From contig JAFGIE010000023.1 in the NCBI GenBank assembly GCA_016929775.1, positions 1 through 27,928 on the forward strand: a stretch of DNA of 27,928 bases, in the 5' to 3' direction. Made by a program: the position numbers and the translations under genes. Every line of letters starts with the position of its first letter. Position 1 is the stretch's first letter. The notes below the pieces were generated by a model. The model ran no database searches. It was given only the letters and a program-made list of their open reading frames with translations, and was not told where the DNA came from. This document shows, piece by piece, positions 14,188 through 21,829 of this stretch. This DNA is from Anaerolineae bacterium. GTDB lineage: Bacteria > Chloroflexota > Anaerolineae > JAFGEY01.

Positions 14188-15717
14188 TCACAGGCGCGTG
14201 ATCCGTCCCTCCACCTCGGGGGCGACCGGCGAGTGGGCGCGGACATAGTCCACTACTGCGTCGAGGCACAGTCCCCCGATCATCACGTTCGTGCCCATGC
14301 CCATCGAGAGGCGGTACTGGGGGTGCGTCTGCAGGTAGTCGATCGTGACCACGCGGTAGATCCGGTCGGGGTCCAGCCTGGCGCCGCCCACCGTCACGTC
14401 GACGATCCGCCGCCCGCGCGCCTTGTTCAGCGAGTAGCTGAAGGAGAGGCCCGATACCTGGATCCCCGAGCTGCTGCTCTCCATCCCATTCTCCAGCATC
14501 TCGCGCACCTGCGCGCCCTTCATGTCCAGCCCCACCAGTGCGTTGTCAAAGGGCAGTATGGCGTACATCTCGGCGTACGTGATCGGGCCCGCGTCCAGAT
14601 CGGCCCGGATCCCGCCGTCGTTGTGCACGGCAATGTCCGCGCGCACGCCATCCCCCAGGTCGGCGGCGCGCATGGCGTCGGTGATCAGGTTGCCCAGGGC
14701 TGTCTCCTGTCCGCGTGCCGCGCGCAGCGCGTGCGCCGCCTCGCCGATGACCTGTGATGCAGCTTGCTCCGTCGCCGCGTACCAGCGCGCGACGATTGCC
14801 TCCGCCTTTGCGCTCGGCTCCCCTGCATCCGTGACCGGGATCAGCCGTGCCGTCGAAGCCGTCCGGTCCAGGCGCCCCTGCTCAAAGGCCAGTTGCGCTG
14901 CGCCCAGGTAGGCCCCATACGCGCCGGCGCACGTGATCAGCATTTCGCCCACCCGCTCGAAGCCGTGGACGACGTCGTGCGAGTGCCCGCCCACGATCAG
15001 CGGGATCTCGGGCACCGCCTCCGCCAGCGCTCGATCGCCCCCGTGGCCCAGGTGGCTGAGCACGATCGCCAGATCGGCCTGTGCCTCTATCTCGGGCAGG
15101 TAGCGGCGCACGCTCTCGACCGGCGGCAGCGAACGCAGCCCCTCGATCGCCGACGCTTTGACGATCGTCGACAGGTCGTGGTAGGTCAGGCCCAGGACCC
15201 CGACCCTGAACGCGCCTAGGTCGAGGATCGCATAGGGCTGCACGCCCTCGAGTAGCGTGCCCTCCTCGGTCTCCAGGTTCGCCGCCAGGCAGGGAAAGCG
15301 CGCCTGCGCGATCCGGGCGCGCAGCACGTCGACGCCCCAGTCGAACTCGTGGTTCCCGAGGGCAAGGGCGTCGACGCCCGCCAGGTTCATGATCTCGATC
15401 ATGGCCTCGCCGCGGTTGCTGTTCGAGATGAACGTGCCCTGGAGCGCGTCGCCGGCGTCAAGCAGGATCGTGGGCGCGTCCGACTGGGCACGCTGGCGCT
15501 CGACCAGACCGACCAGGTTCGCCGCCCCGCCCCGCTCGCCCCCATCCTCCGCGCGCGGGAGCAGTGCGCCGTGATAGTCGGCAACGTAGAGCAGGTTGAG
15601 CTGATGGACGCCCGGCGGGCTGGAAGGCAGGCGTGTGGCGCACCCCGCCAGGGCAGCGGACCCTGCGAGGCGTGCGATCTGTGTCAGGAAGGTACGTCGG
15701 CTGATGCGGTTCGACAT
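14188..15717 (-). CDS. Tat-exported lipoprotein 5'-nucleotidase / cyclic phosphodiesterase family
   Basis: A 509-residue UshA/YfkN-type enzyme that hydrolyses extracellular nucleotides or related phosphate esters. The N-terminus has a twin-arginine motif, SRRTFLT (6-12), a hydrophobic stretch and a lipobox ending LAGC (Cys26), so it is exported folded and lipid-anchored. Metal-binding blocks of the calcineurin-like domain follow: ADYHG (46-50), DAGD (87-90), GNHEFDWG (121-128), LSHLGHGGD and GGHSHD. The 5_nucleotid_C domain follows with GNLITDAMR, HNDGGIRAD and LPFDNAL. The frame is open to 15753, but that point lies inside the -10 of the promoter; ATG 15717 with a GGAG-type site is the real start. 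The substrate is unresolved among nucleotide classes. Confidence 0.92.
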   Translation of the reverse strand: MSNRISRRTFLTQIARLAGSAALAGCATRLPSSPPGVHQLNLLYVADYHGALLPRAEDGGERGGAANLVGLVERQRAQSDAPTILLDAGDALQGTFISNSNRGEAMIEIMNLAGVDALALGNHEFDWGVDVLRARIAQARFPCLAANLETEEGTLLEGVQPYAILDLGAFRVGVLGLTYHDLSTIVKASAIEGLRSLPPVESVRRYLPEIEAQADLAIVLSHLGHGGDRALAEAVPEIPLIVGGHSHDVVHGFERVGEMLITCAGAYGAYLGAAQLAFEQGRLDRTASTARLIPVTDAGEPSAKAEAIVARWYAATEQAASQVIGEAAHALRAARGQETALGNLITDAMRAADLGDGVRADIAVHNDGGIRADLDAGPITYAEMYAILPFDNALVGLDMKGAQVREMLENGMESSSSGIQVSGLSFSYSLNKARGRRIVDVTVGGARLDPDRIYRVVTIDYLQTHPQYRLSMGMGTNVMIGGLCLDAVVDYVRAHSPVAPEVEGRITRL

Positions 15718-15751
15718 GTGAGCTCCACGTGTTGCAGTCATGATGCCGCGC

Positions 15752-15780
15752 ATTATACGCGGCGCTCACAGGGACGTCAA
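15752..15780 (-). promoter_or_regulatory. Sigma70-type promoter of the nucleotidase gene
   Basis: Minus-strand TTGACG (15780-15775), a 17-bp spacer and a perfect TATAAT (15757-15752). It begins 15 bases beyond the stop of the sugar symporter gene, so the nucleotidase gene has its own transcript. The implied leader is about 30 bases. Confidence 0.85.
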
Positions 15781-15794
15781 GATGCGGTTTGCGC

Positions 15795-17201
15795 TCAGCC
15801 TTGCCGTGCCCGTCGCTCCTGTAGCGCTGCCCGCACCGCGGCGTGTCGTTCCCGGTCGATCGGGTAGGCGCGCACGGCGAGGAAACTGATCAGCAGGATC
15901 GCCGCCGGCACCGCGCTGACAAAGAGGCGCAGCACGGTCTGCACCGCTGCCGGCTGATCCGGCGGCGCCTGCCCGGCGAGCGGCGTGACATAGCCCACCG
16001 CGTCGAGCGCATAGTTCGACGCCGCCATGCCCAGCGACATGCCTAGCTTTTGCAGGAACACAAAGAACCCATAGAACACACCCTCGCGTCGCTGCCCGGT
16101 CTCCAGCTCGTCGAGCTCGATCACGTCGGGCAGCATGCTCCACGGGATCAGGTAGCTGATGCTGACGCCGGCGCCGGCAAGCGCCGCCAGCGTGAACAGT
16201 AGGCCGATCTGGCCTGGCTGGACGGTGAACAGGACCAGGGCGACCACGATCCAAACGCACATCCCCGCATAGTACGTCCGCTGCTTGCCGATCCGGCGGC
16301 TGACCTGCGTCCAGATCAGCAGGAAGACAAAGCTCGAGAGCTGGACTGCCAGCACGAGCAAGCTAAAGTAGGACTCGGCATTGGCCCAGTACCGCACATA
16401 GAGCAGCAGGTTGTTCTGCACGAACTGCACGCACAGCCACGACAGCAAATAGATCGCGATCACGGTCACGTAGGCCCGGTTGCGGAACGCGATCCGCAGC
16501 CCCTCCAGGAAGCCTGGACCCTCCTCCGGGCGCGCCTGCTGCACGTGGCGCTCGCGCGTGAACGCGAACGTGATCAGGCTGGGCAGCGCGACCGTCACCC
16601 CCCAGATCGCGCCGCTCACCAGGTGGCCCAGGTAGACGCTGTCCGCGCTCCCGGGCTGGCGGAAGGCGCCGACGATCACCTGGTGCAGCGACGCTGCGGC
16701 GACGCCTCCCAAGACGGAGAAGCTCATGCGATAGGCGGACAGGCTCGTCCGCTCGTCATAGTCGTGCGATAGCTCGGGCGTGAGCGACGTGTACGGCACG
16801 TTCACGGCGGTGAACGCCGCGTCGAGCAGCAGCGCCACGATCAGGTAGTACCAGAACTTGCCCACATCCCCGAACGGCGGCACCACCCACTGCAGGAAGA
16901 ACAGGATCCCAAAGGGCAGGGCTCCGTACAGCAGCCACGGTCGCCGCCGCCCCCAGCGTGACTGGGTCCGGTCGCTCAACGTGCCCAACAGCGGGTCATT
17001 GATCGCGTCCCACACCTTGACGATCAAAAAGATGGTCCCCGCCATCGCCGGGCGCAGCCCTGCCACGTCGAGCAGGAACGCGTTCAGGTAAAAGCCATTG
17101 ATCGCCGAGACGATCGCCGGTCCCAGATCCCCCGCGCCAAATGCCAGCTTGGTGAGCGGGCTGAGCTTTTCTGTGTCTGGGCTCGCTGCAGTGGATGCCA
17201 T
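15795..17201 (-). CDS. MFS sugar symporter, GPH family
   Basis: A 468-residue transporter of the glycoside-pentoside-hexuronide:cation family (MFS_2). It has about 12 hydrophobic segments. The N-terminal KLAFGAGDLGPAIVSAINGFYLNAFLLDVAGL and DAINDPLLGTLSDRTQSRWGRRRPWLL are family signatures; the D-P-x-x-G-x-x-S-D-R loop with the following RWGRRRP is the conserved cytoplasmic motif. NVPYTSLTPELSHDYDERTSLSAYR is the second conserved block. ATG 17201 is preferred, with AGGAGA about 10 bases upstream, over an open frame starting at 17324. It would import a sugar or glycoside with Na+ or H+; the solute cannot be told. No catabolic gene is directly linked. I see no good minus-strand promoter in the 17202-17317 gap. 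Confidence 0.9.
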   Translation of the reverse strand: MASTAASPDTEKLSPLTKLAFGAGDLGPAIVSAINGFYLNAFLLDVAGLRPAMAGTIFLIVKVWDAINDPLLGTLSDRTQSRWGRRRPWLLYGALPFGILFFLQWVVPPFGDVGKFWYYLIVALLLDAAFTAVNVPYTSLTPELSHDYDERTSLSAYRMSFSVLGGVAAASLHQVIVGAFRQPGSADSVYLGHLVSGAIWGVTVALPSLITFAFTRERHVQQARPEEGPGFLEGLRIAFRNRAYVTVIAIYLLSWLCVQFVQNNLLLYVRYWANAESYFSLLVLAVQLSSFVFLLIWTQVSRRIGKQRTYYAGMCVWIVVALVLFTVQPGQIGLLFTLAALAGAGVSISYLIPWSMLPDVIELDELETGQRREGVFYGFFVFLQKLGMSLGMAASNYALDAVGYVTPLAGQAPPDQPAAVQTVLRLFVSAVPAAILLISFLAVRAYPIDRERHAAVRAALQERRARQG

Positions 17202-17317
17202 GTCGTCTTGGTCTCCTTTTTGGTGTCGGCGCGGCGTGCCGGTCCCGCCGGGCTGTGTGGCTCGCCTCGATCTGGTAACACCCCCACCCATCGGACGGTG
17301 CGCCTCAGCCCCACCTA

Positions 17318-17346
17318 TTGACACTGCCCGCGTTCTGTACTATCCT
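17318..17346 (+). promoter_or_regulatory. Sigma70-type promoter leading into a decayed gene
   Basis: TTGACA (17318-17323), a 17-bp spacer and TATCCT (17341-17346). The sequence directly downstream is a broken reading frame and then the HEAT-like gene at 17646, so it may now serve that gene with a leader of about 290 bases. Confidence 0.65.
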
Positions 17347-17351
17347 TATCG

Positions 17352-17619
17352 CATCCGGGCGTCGACCAGACCTTGTACGACCTATCGTTGAGCGACCTGG
17401 GTCCCCTGGACCTGCCCTCGTGATATGGCGCGCTGCGGCTGGAGGCGCTCTTGACCGCTGATCGACGCGTTCGAGGCTGAGAGGGGCGCCGGCGTCCTGA
17501 CCCTGGACGGCGTGATGCGCTTTGTGTTCGCATTTCGTTAAGGCCCGCTGCCCGTCGCAACCGCGGCGCAGGTCCGCGACGCGGCGATGCGCTGGCTCGG
17601 CGACGGGGCGGGATGGTGA
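17352..17619 (+). pseudogene. Remnant of an unrecognised gene with two internal stops and a frameshift
   Basis: Protein-like sequence continues across three lesions. One frame from 17352 reads HPGVDQTLYDLSLSDLGPLD and then meets TGA at 17421; it continues YGALRLEALLTA to about 17459. Frame +1 takes over with LIDAFEAERGAGVLTLDGVM, meets TAA at 17539, and runs on as PLPVATAAQVRDAAMRWLGD to TGA 17617-17619. The pieces join smoothly, with Ala/Leu/Glu-rich helix-like composition and neighbour-like codon use, which suggests a recent gene of about 85 residues. I do not recognise the family. It sits directly under a good promoter. It could alternatively be non-coding leader of the next gene, with the coding look being chance in GC-rich DNA. 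Confidence 0.45.
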
Positions 17620-17645
17620 CCCCATTCCGGGGACGGTGCTAGCCT

Positions 17646-18305
17646 ATGGAGGATCAAGAGCTCCTGGCAGGTCTGGACCGGATCGACTGGGCGTCGCTGG
17701 CGCACGCGTTCGGTCCCGCAGTTGAGGTGCCCGGTTGGCTGCGCGACCTGATCGATCCGGACGCCGACCGGCGCGAGTGTGCCCTCGACGCGCTCAGCAA
17801 CGCGATCTGGCACCAGGGGACGGTCTACTCGGCCTCGCCGCACGTCGTCCCTTTCCTGGTGCGCATGCTGCGCGCCCCAGAGACGCCCGACCGGCGCCTC
17901 CCCGTGCTGCTCCTCGCCCTTCTCGCCGATGGCGGCGCGAGCATGGAGCCATTCACCGGGGATGGGCCACTCGACCGGCGCTTCAGGGCGTGGCTCGCCG
18001 AAAACGGGCGCGACTTTGAGGCCGAGTTGGCCCAGGGACGCCGCGCCGCCGAGGAGACGCGTCTAGCAGTCGGCGCAGCGGTGGACGATCTCGTCCCCTG
18101 GTTAGGGGACGCCGAACCGGGCGTGCGCGAGGTCGTGGCGCGCGCCCTGGGACGGTATCCCGAGCGAGCCGTCGACCTGGGGCCCGCTCTGCGGCGCGCC
18201 CTGGCGCGTGAGCAGGACCCAGACCTGCGCGCCGCCTTCGAGGAGGCGCTCCGGGCCCTCGAGGCGCCGTCGGAGCTGGGCGGCGCGTGCGATCCGGCGC
18301 CGTGA
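17646..18305 (+). CDS. HEAT-repeat-like protein
   Basis: A 219-residue soluble, helix-rich protein. The N-terminal LDRIDWASLAHAFGPAVEVPGWLRDL followed by DRRECALDALSNAIWHQGTVYSASPHVVPFLVRML is a block I recognise from a family of HEAT-like proteins in actinobacteria and Chloroflexota, in which the WHQGTVY motif is nearly invariant. A second helical repeat pair appears at about 140-200 (DDLVPWLGDAEPGVREVVARALGRYP). Such scaffolds mediate protein contacts and have no catalytic residues. The Shine-Dalgarno before ATG 17646 is weak (GGGGACGG, 10 or more bases away). It lies between a pseudogene and an HD gene and is intact. Function unknown. Confidence 0.75.
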   Translation: MEDQELLAGLDRIDWASLAHAFGPAVEVPGWLRDLIDPDADRRECALDALSNAIWHQGTVYSASPHVVPFLVRMLRAPETPDRRLPVLLLALLADGGASMEPFTGDGPLDRRFRAWLAENGRDFEAELAQGRRAAEETRLAVGAAVDDLVPWLGDAEPGVREVVARALGRYPERAVDLGPALRRALAREQDPDLRAAFEEALRALEAPSELGGACDPAP

Positions 18306-18361
18306 GCGGGCGTAGGTGCGCAGGTGGGCAGCGCGCCCCGACCTGCCGTCGGAGGGAAACG

Positions 18362-19078
18362 ATGCGAGCGATGAGTGAGGGCCTGGCGCGCGTCGAGCGG
18401 TACGTCCGCGAGACCATGGATCGGATGGCGGACGTCGATCTGTGCATCGCGCACGGCTACGACCACGTGGACCGCGTCCGCCGCTGGGCCCTGCGCATCG
18501 CCGCGGCAGAGGGCTATCCCGACCCGGACCTGGTCGAGGCTGCGGCGCTTCTGCACGACATCGGCCTGGCGCACCTCGAGCCAGGCATGCCCCGACGCGA
18601 GCACGGCGCCGTGGGCGCGCAGGTCGCCGGCCGTTTCCTCGCACAGGAGGCGCTCTTTTCCGGCGCGACCGGCGCGATCGCCGACGCTGTCCGCTGTCAC
18701 AACGCACTGGGCGGAGGCGGCGCCTTGGGCGCGATCGTGCGCGACGCCGACATGCTGGACGCGCTGGGCGCCGTCGGCGTCGCCCGGGCCTTTGCCTCCC
18801 GCTACATGCTGCCCATGTACGACTCGGGGTGTGTCCTTGGCGAGACGTGGAACCTGACGGCGCGCGACTATGACCGGCGCTGCGCCGAGGGGCGCGGGAT
18901 CGGCCCACACATCGTCGATCAGGTCAACTTTCAGCTCAGCTTCTACGACAACCTGACCACAGATACCGCCCGCCGCCTGGCGCGCCCCCTGGTCGCGACC
19001 ATGCGCGCCTTCCTGTGCCAGCTGGCGTGTGAGGTCGAGGGCACTGTGGGCCTTCCAGACGGGCCGATGCCGCCCTGA
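18362..19078 (+). CDS. HD-domain phosphohydrolase
   Basis: A 238-residue metal-dependent HD-superfamily protein. The ligands are visible: His35 in HGYDHVDRVRRWA, His65-Asp66 in AALLHDIGLAHL, and an Asp in VRDADMLDALG (about 128-130). This spacing is usual for the YedJ/YpgQ-like uncharacterised hydrolases that act on nucleotides or other phosphate compounds. ATG 18362 follows GGAGGG with a 5-base spacer; a more upstream ATG (18287) lies inside the 3' end of the HEAT gene and has no such site. The stop TGA at 19076-19078 overlaps the degenerate start of a broken GNAT gene. Substrate unknown. Confidence 0.85.
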   Translation: MRAMSEGLARVERYVRETMDRMADVDLCIAHGYDHVDRVRRWALRIAAAEGYPDPDLVEAAALLHDIGLAHLEPGMPRREHGAVGAQVAGRFLAQEALFSGATGAIADAVRCHNALGGGGALGAIVRDADMLDALGAVGVARAFASRYMLPMYDSGCVLGETWNLTARDYDRRCAEGRGIGPHIVDQVNFQLSFYDNLTTDTARRLARPLVATMRAFLCQLACEVEGTVGLPDGPMPP

Positions 19079-19474
19079 CACACCTGCCCACATTCCACAC
19101 CGAGAGACTGCTCGTCAAGCCGCTGCTCGAAGGGGACATGGATTCCTCCTACCGCCTAGTCTATGTCGACCCGGAGGTGCGCGCTCACTTTGTTCGGGCG
19201 GCGACGCGCGACGAGGTGCGCGCGCTGCACGCGGCAAAGGTCCGCACGAACCAGGACCCCGCTGGCGAGGGGCTCGGCTACTGGGGCATCGTCTTCGAAC
19301 CGGAGGAGGACGCCGCGCCCTGACGCGATGCCGCGATGGGCTGCACGCCGCTGATCGGGCAAGTGCTGTTGGGATCACCCGAGCCTGTGCCCTGGATCGC
19401 GCTGGCGCCCACGTCCCCAGCGCAGCCGCTCCGCTGTGAGGTCGAGCTCGGGTACGCGCTGGCGAACGCCGCGC
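19075..19474 (+). pseudogene. Broken GNAT acetyltransferase (RimJ/RimL type)
   Basis: From 19078 the frame reads THLPTFHTERLLVKPLLEGD, the classic start of a RimJ/RimL-type N-acetyltransferase, and continues through DPEVRAHF to GYWGIVFEPEEDAAP before TGA at 19321-19323. In the same frame after the stop, PLIGQVLLGSPE and VELGYALANA match the next two conserved strands of the fold. The sequence then loses similarity and runs into the 3' end of the convergent UroD gene, so the acetyl-CoA-binding part (GxGxA region) is missing. The only codon at the expected start is CTG (19075-19077), overlapping the HD stop as CTGA; an ancestral ATGA overlap is plausible. An ATG at 19138 would give only 61 residues. 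Three lesions make this a pseudogene. Confidence 0.75.
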
Positions 19475-20473
19475 TCACTCCCGGGCTGCAAGCGCCATCG
19501 CGCGCACGTTCTCTGCTGGCACGTTGGGCAGGAGTGCCTCGTGACTGGGGCTCACGATCAAGCACGGACCCAGAAGCGACTTGACGCGCCGCACCTCGGC
19601 GGCGACCTCCTCTGGAGTGGCGTGGACGAGCAGCTGCTGCGTGTCGATCCCGCCCAGGAACGCGATCCGGCCCTTGAACTCGCGCGCCAGCGTCTCGGCG
19701 TCCATGTGGGCTGCCAGCGCTTGTAGGGGGTGCAGGCAGTCCACGCCGGACTCGATCAGGCGGTCGATCACCCGGTACACCGACCCGCACGAGTGCAGGA
19801 TCACCTGGAGCCCGTGCCGGTGCCCCTGCTCGGTGAAGCGCCGAAACCAGGGCATGACAAAGGCATCGAACTGCGTGGGGCCGCAGATCAGGTCGCGCTG
19901 TGTGCCAAAGTCATTGCCGAAAAAGAAGCCGTCTACCAGGTCTCCTGCCTCGGCAAAGAACAGCTCGTTCGCTTCATAGTAGAACGCGCAGACCCGGTCG
20001 GTCACTGCGTGTACCAGCTCCGGATTCTCGTACATGTTGACCAGGTACTGCTCCATCCCGAACAGGTCCATCACGTGGTGGTAGAAGGGTGTCCAGAACC
20101 CGCTTGCCCGGTACACGTCGCCCGCGTGACGCAGTTGATCCAGCACCATCGTAAAGTCGAGGTGTCTCACGTCGGGCCACTCGTAGGCATCCAGATCCCC
20201 GACGCCCGATGCCTCCGCGAACGGCCCGGCGTAGCCGTGTGTGTCCTTGCCCGGGATCTCGAACAGCCCCCGGCCCTCTGGGTGCGCGTAGACGCCTGCC
20301 GGTATCCAGGCAAAGTCATCGCCTAGCAGGCGCCGGACCTCTTCCGGCGATTGTGCACCGAACGCGTCGATATAGATCGGCCACGTATCGCGGTGCGGGT
20401 TACCCAGCCAGAAACCGACCCGGTCGGCTGGTTGGCCCGAGATGATTCTCTTGACGCGCTCACGAGCGTTCAC
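19475..20473 (-). CDS. Uroporphyrinogen decarboxylase (URO-D) family protein, not HemE
   Basis: A 332-residue TIM-barrel protein of the URO-D superfamily, which includes HemE and the MtaA/CmuA-type methyl-corrinoid:thiol methyltransferases. It opens with NARERVKRIISGQPADRVGF, the family start, and lacks the HemE N-terminal arginine motif. HSCGSVYRVIDRLIESGVDC (227-246) carries the HxC pair that binds zinc in MtaA-type enzymes. The later block reads SPSHEALLPNVPAENVRAM (308-326), with His where MtaA has its third ligand Cys. GTG 20473 is chosen since AAGGGG lies 4 bases upstream and longer frames overlap the Nudix gene. It follows Nudix and isomerase genes as the third gene of an operon. A methyl transfer or demethylation role is inference. 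Confidence 0.85.
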   Translation of the reverse strand: MNARERVKRIISGQPADRVGFWLGNPHRDTWPIYIDAFGAQSPEEVRRLLGDDFAWIPAGVYAHPEGRGLFEIPGKDTHGYAGPFAEASGVGDLDAYEWPDVRHLDFTMVLDQLRHAGDVYRASGFWTPFYHHVMDLFGMEQYLVNMYENPELVHAVTDRVCAFYYEANELFFAEAGDLVDGFFFGNDFGTQRDLICGPTQFDAFVMPWFRRFTEQGHRHGLQVILHSCGSVYRVIDRLIESGVDCLHPLQALAAHMDAETLAREFKGRIAFLGGIDTQQLLVHATPEEVAAEVRRVKSLLGPCLIVSPSHEALLPNVPAENVRAMALAARE

Positions 20474-20507
20474 GTTGCCCCTTCCGTCGTGCTGCCCGGC
20501 GCCGTGC

Positions 20508-20948
20508 TCACCCGCGACCGTCCGGGTGGAGGCGCGCCACATAGTGCGCCAGGTTGAGACGCGTGATCTGGGTCAACTCGTCGGGGGCATTCTGTGGGTC
20601 GAACCATCCGATCGCGCTGCACTTGCCCGGTTCGCGGACCTGCGGCTCGCCTGCCCGGATCGTGCAGATGTAGGTCGGCGAGACCCAGTGCTGTCGTTCG
20701 TCGGGCAGGATGTGATCGACCACGTCGAGCAGCTCGCCCACGGCGATCTCGATCCCGTACTCCTCCGCCATCTCGCGCTGTAGCGCCGCCGCCAACGTCT
20801 CGCCGAACTCGACCGCGCCGCCCGGGAACTCCCACAGCCCGCGCTCGTTCTTGGCGTCGGGCCCACGTTGGGCGTAGAAGAGCCTGCCCTCCGCATCGAC
20901 GATCACGGCGCCCACGCCCACCCCAATGTAATCGAGTCCCCGCCGCAC
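20508..20948 (-). CDS. Nudix hydrolase (MutT-like)
   Basis: A 146-residue Nudix protein. The full box GX5EX7REUXEEXGU is present as GAVEFGE...REMAEEYGI (residues 44-66), with the metal-binding REMAEE glutamates intact. FPGG precedes it, as usual. Nudix enzymes hydrolyse nucleoside diphosphates linked to another moiety; the specificity cannot be read here. GTG 20948 has GGAGG with an 8-base spacer. It lies 16 bases after the isomerase stop and 34 bases before the UroD-like gene, so it sits in the middle of the operon. A house-cleaning MutT role or hydrolysis of a nucleotide-sugar are both possible. Confidence 0.92.
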   Translation of the reverse strand: MRRGLDYIGVGVGAVIVDAEGRLFYAQRGPDAKNERGLWEFPGGAVEFGETLAAALQREMAEEYGIEIAVGELLDVVDHILPDERQHWVSPTYICTIRAGEPQVREPGKCSAIGWFDPQNAPDELTQITRLNLAHYVARLHPDGRG

Positions 20949-20964
20949 GTGGATTTCCTCCCGC

Positions 20965-21708
20965 CTATAGCCCGAGCGTCTCCCGGATGTACGTCCGGCT
21001 CAGCGCGATGCTCCCTGCGGGCGTGCGCGTCGTCGTGTCCTGCTCGACGATCAGCCAGTCCAGGTCCTGCTTGCCCGCCAGCGCGTCCATGATCTCCGGA
21101 AAGTCGAGCACGCCCTGTCCCACTTCGAGGAACGCGCCATCTGGGCCCATGTCCTTCAGGTGCACGGTCGCCAGCCGGTCCAGGTGCTGGCGCAGGAACG
21201 CCGCGGGCGAGCGCCCGCCGTGCTGCACCCAGTAGACGTCCACACACAGGTGCACGTGCTGCGGGTCGGTCAGCGCGTATAGCCGGTCGAGCGCCACCAC
21301 GCCGTCGTAGACCGCGAACTCCCAGCTGTGGTTGTGGTAGCAGAACCGGATGCCCTCTGCGCTGCACCGGCGCCCCACGGCATTGAACCGCTCTGCGGCA
21401 GCCTCGTACGCCGCGAGTCCCGTCCCCCGCTCGCCCACGCCCGAGCACATCAACAGGGAACAGTCCAGCGCCTGCATGTAGGGCAGGATCGCGTCCAGGG
21501 CGTCCAGGCCCTCGTAGCCGGTATGCACGCCTGCCAGCTTGAGCCCCACGTCCGCCAACAAGGCCTTCATCTCGGAGGCGGGCATCGTACCAGGTCCGCC
21601 GCCCTCGAATCCCGCATAGCCCGCCTCGGCGATCTCGCGCAGCACGCCGGGCAGGTCCGCGCGCGCACGCGCCCCGTAGACGATCAGTTGACAAGCGATG
21701 AGTGCCAT
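20965..21708 (-). CDS. Sugar phosphate isomerase/epimerase family protein (xylose isomerase-like TIM barrel)
   Basis: A 247-residue AP_endonuc_2/IolE-like protein. Such enzymes isomerise, epimerise or dehydrate sugars and cyclitols using a divalent metal. Supporting blocks are EIAEAGYAGFEGG (strand 2), VGLKLAGVHTGYEGL, GIRFCYHNHSWEF (Asn/His of the active site, about 118-131), HLCVDVYWVQHGG (metal Asp), TVHLKDMGP and LEVGQGVLDFPEIMDAL. ATG 21708 has GGAGGG 9 bases upstream. A promoter, TTGACG-N16-TATACT, lies at 21802-21829, giving a leader of about 85 bases. It is the first gene of an isomerase-Nudix-UroD operon. The substrate is unknown. Confidence 0.88.
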   Translation of the reverse strand: MALIACQLIVYGARARADLPGVLREIAEAGYAGFEGGGPGTMPASEMKALLADVGLKLAGVHTGYEGLDALDAILPYMQALDCSLLMCSGVGERGTGLAAYEAAAERFNAVGRRCSAEGIRFCYHNHSWEFAVYDGVVALDRLYALTDPQHVHLCVDVYWVQHGGRSPAAFLRQHLDRLATVHLKDMGPDGAFLEVGQGVLDFPEIMDALAGKQDLDWLIVEQDTTTRTPAGSIALSRTYIRETLGL

Positions 21709-21801
21709 CGTAGTGTACCCTCCGCTGGTGGTCTCCTATTGTCATCCGGTCGTTGTTGCACCCGATATCTCATCTGAGCTGGTGATCACTGCCACAGGAT
21801 G

Positions 21802-21829
21802 AGTATACAACGGGCAGCCTGTGCGTCAA
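21802..21829 (-). promoter_or_regulatory. Sigma70-type promoter of the isomerase-Nudix-UroD operon
   Basis: Minus-strand TTGACG (21829-21824), a 16-bp spacer and TATACT (21807-21802). A small TGATCA palindrome sits just downstream at about 21783-21788, a place where a repressor could act. Confidence 0.72.

Noticed and set aside
17825..19093. Minus-strand open frame of 422 codons
   Set aside because: It is antisense to the HEAT-like and HD genes, which show clear conserved motifs.
19321..19323. TGA in the GNAT frame as a recoded (selenocysteine) codon
   Set aside because: The position is not an active-site Cys in GNAT proteins, and the gene also lacks a start and its 3' end, so decay is simpler.
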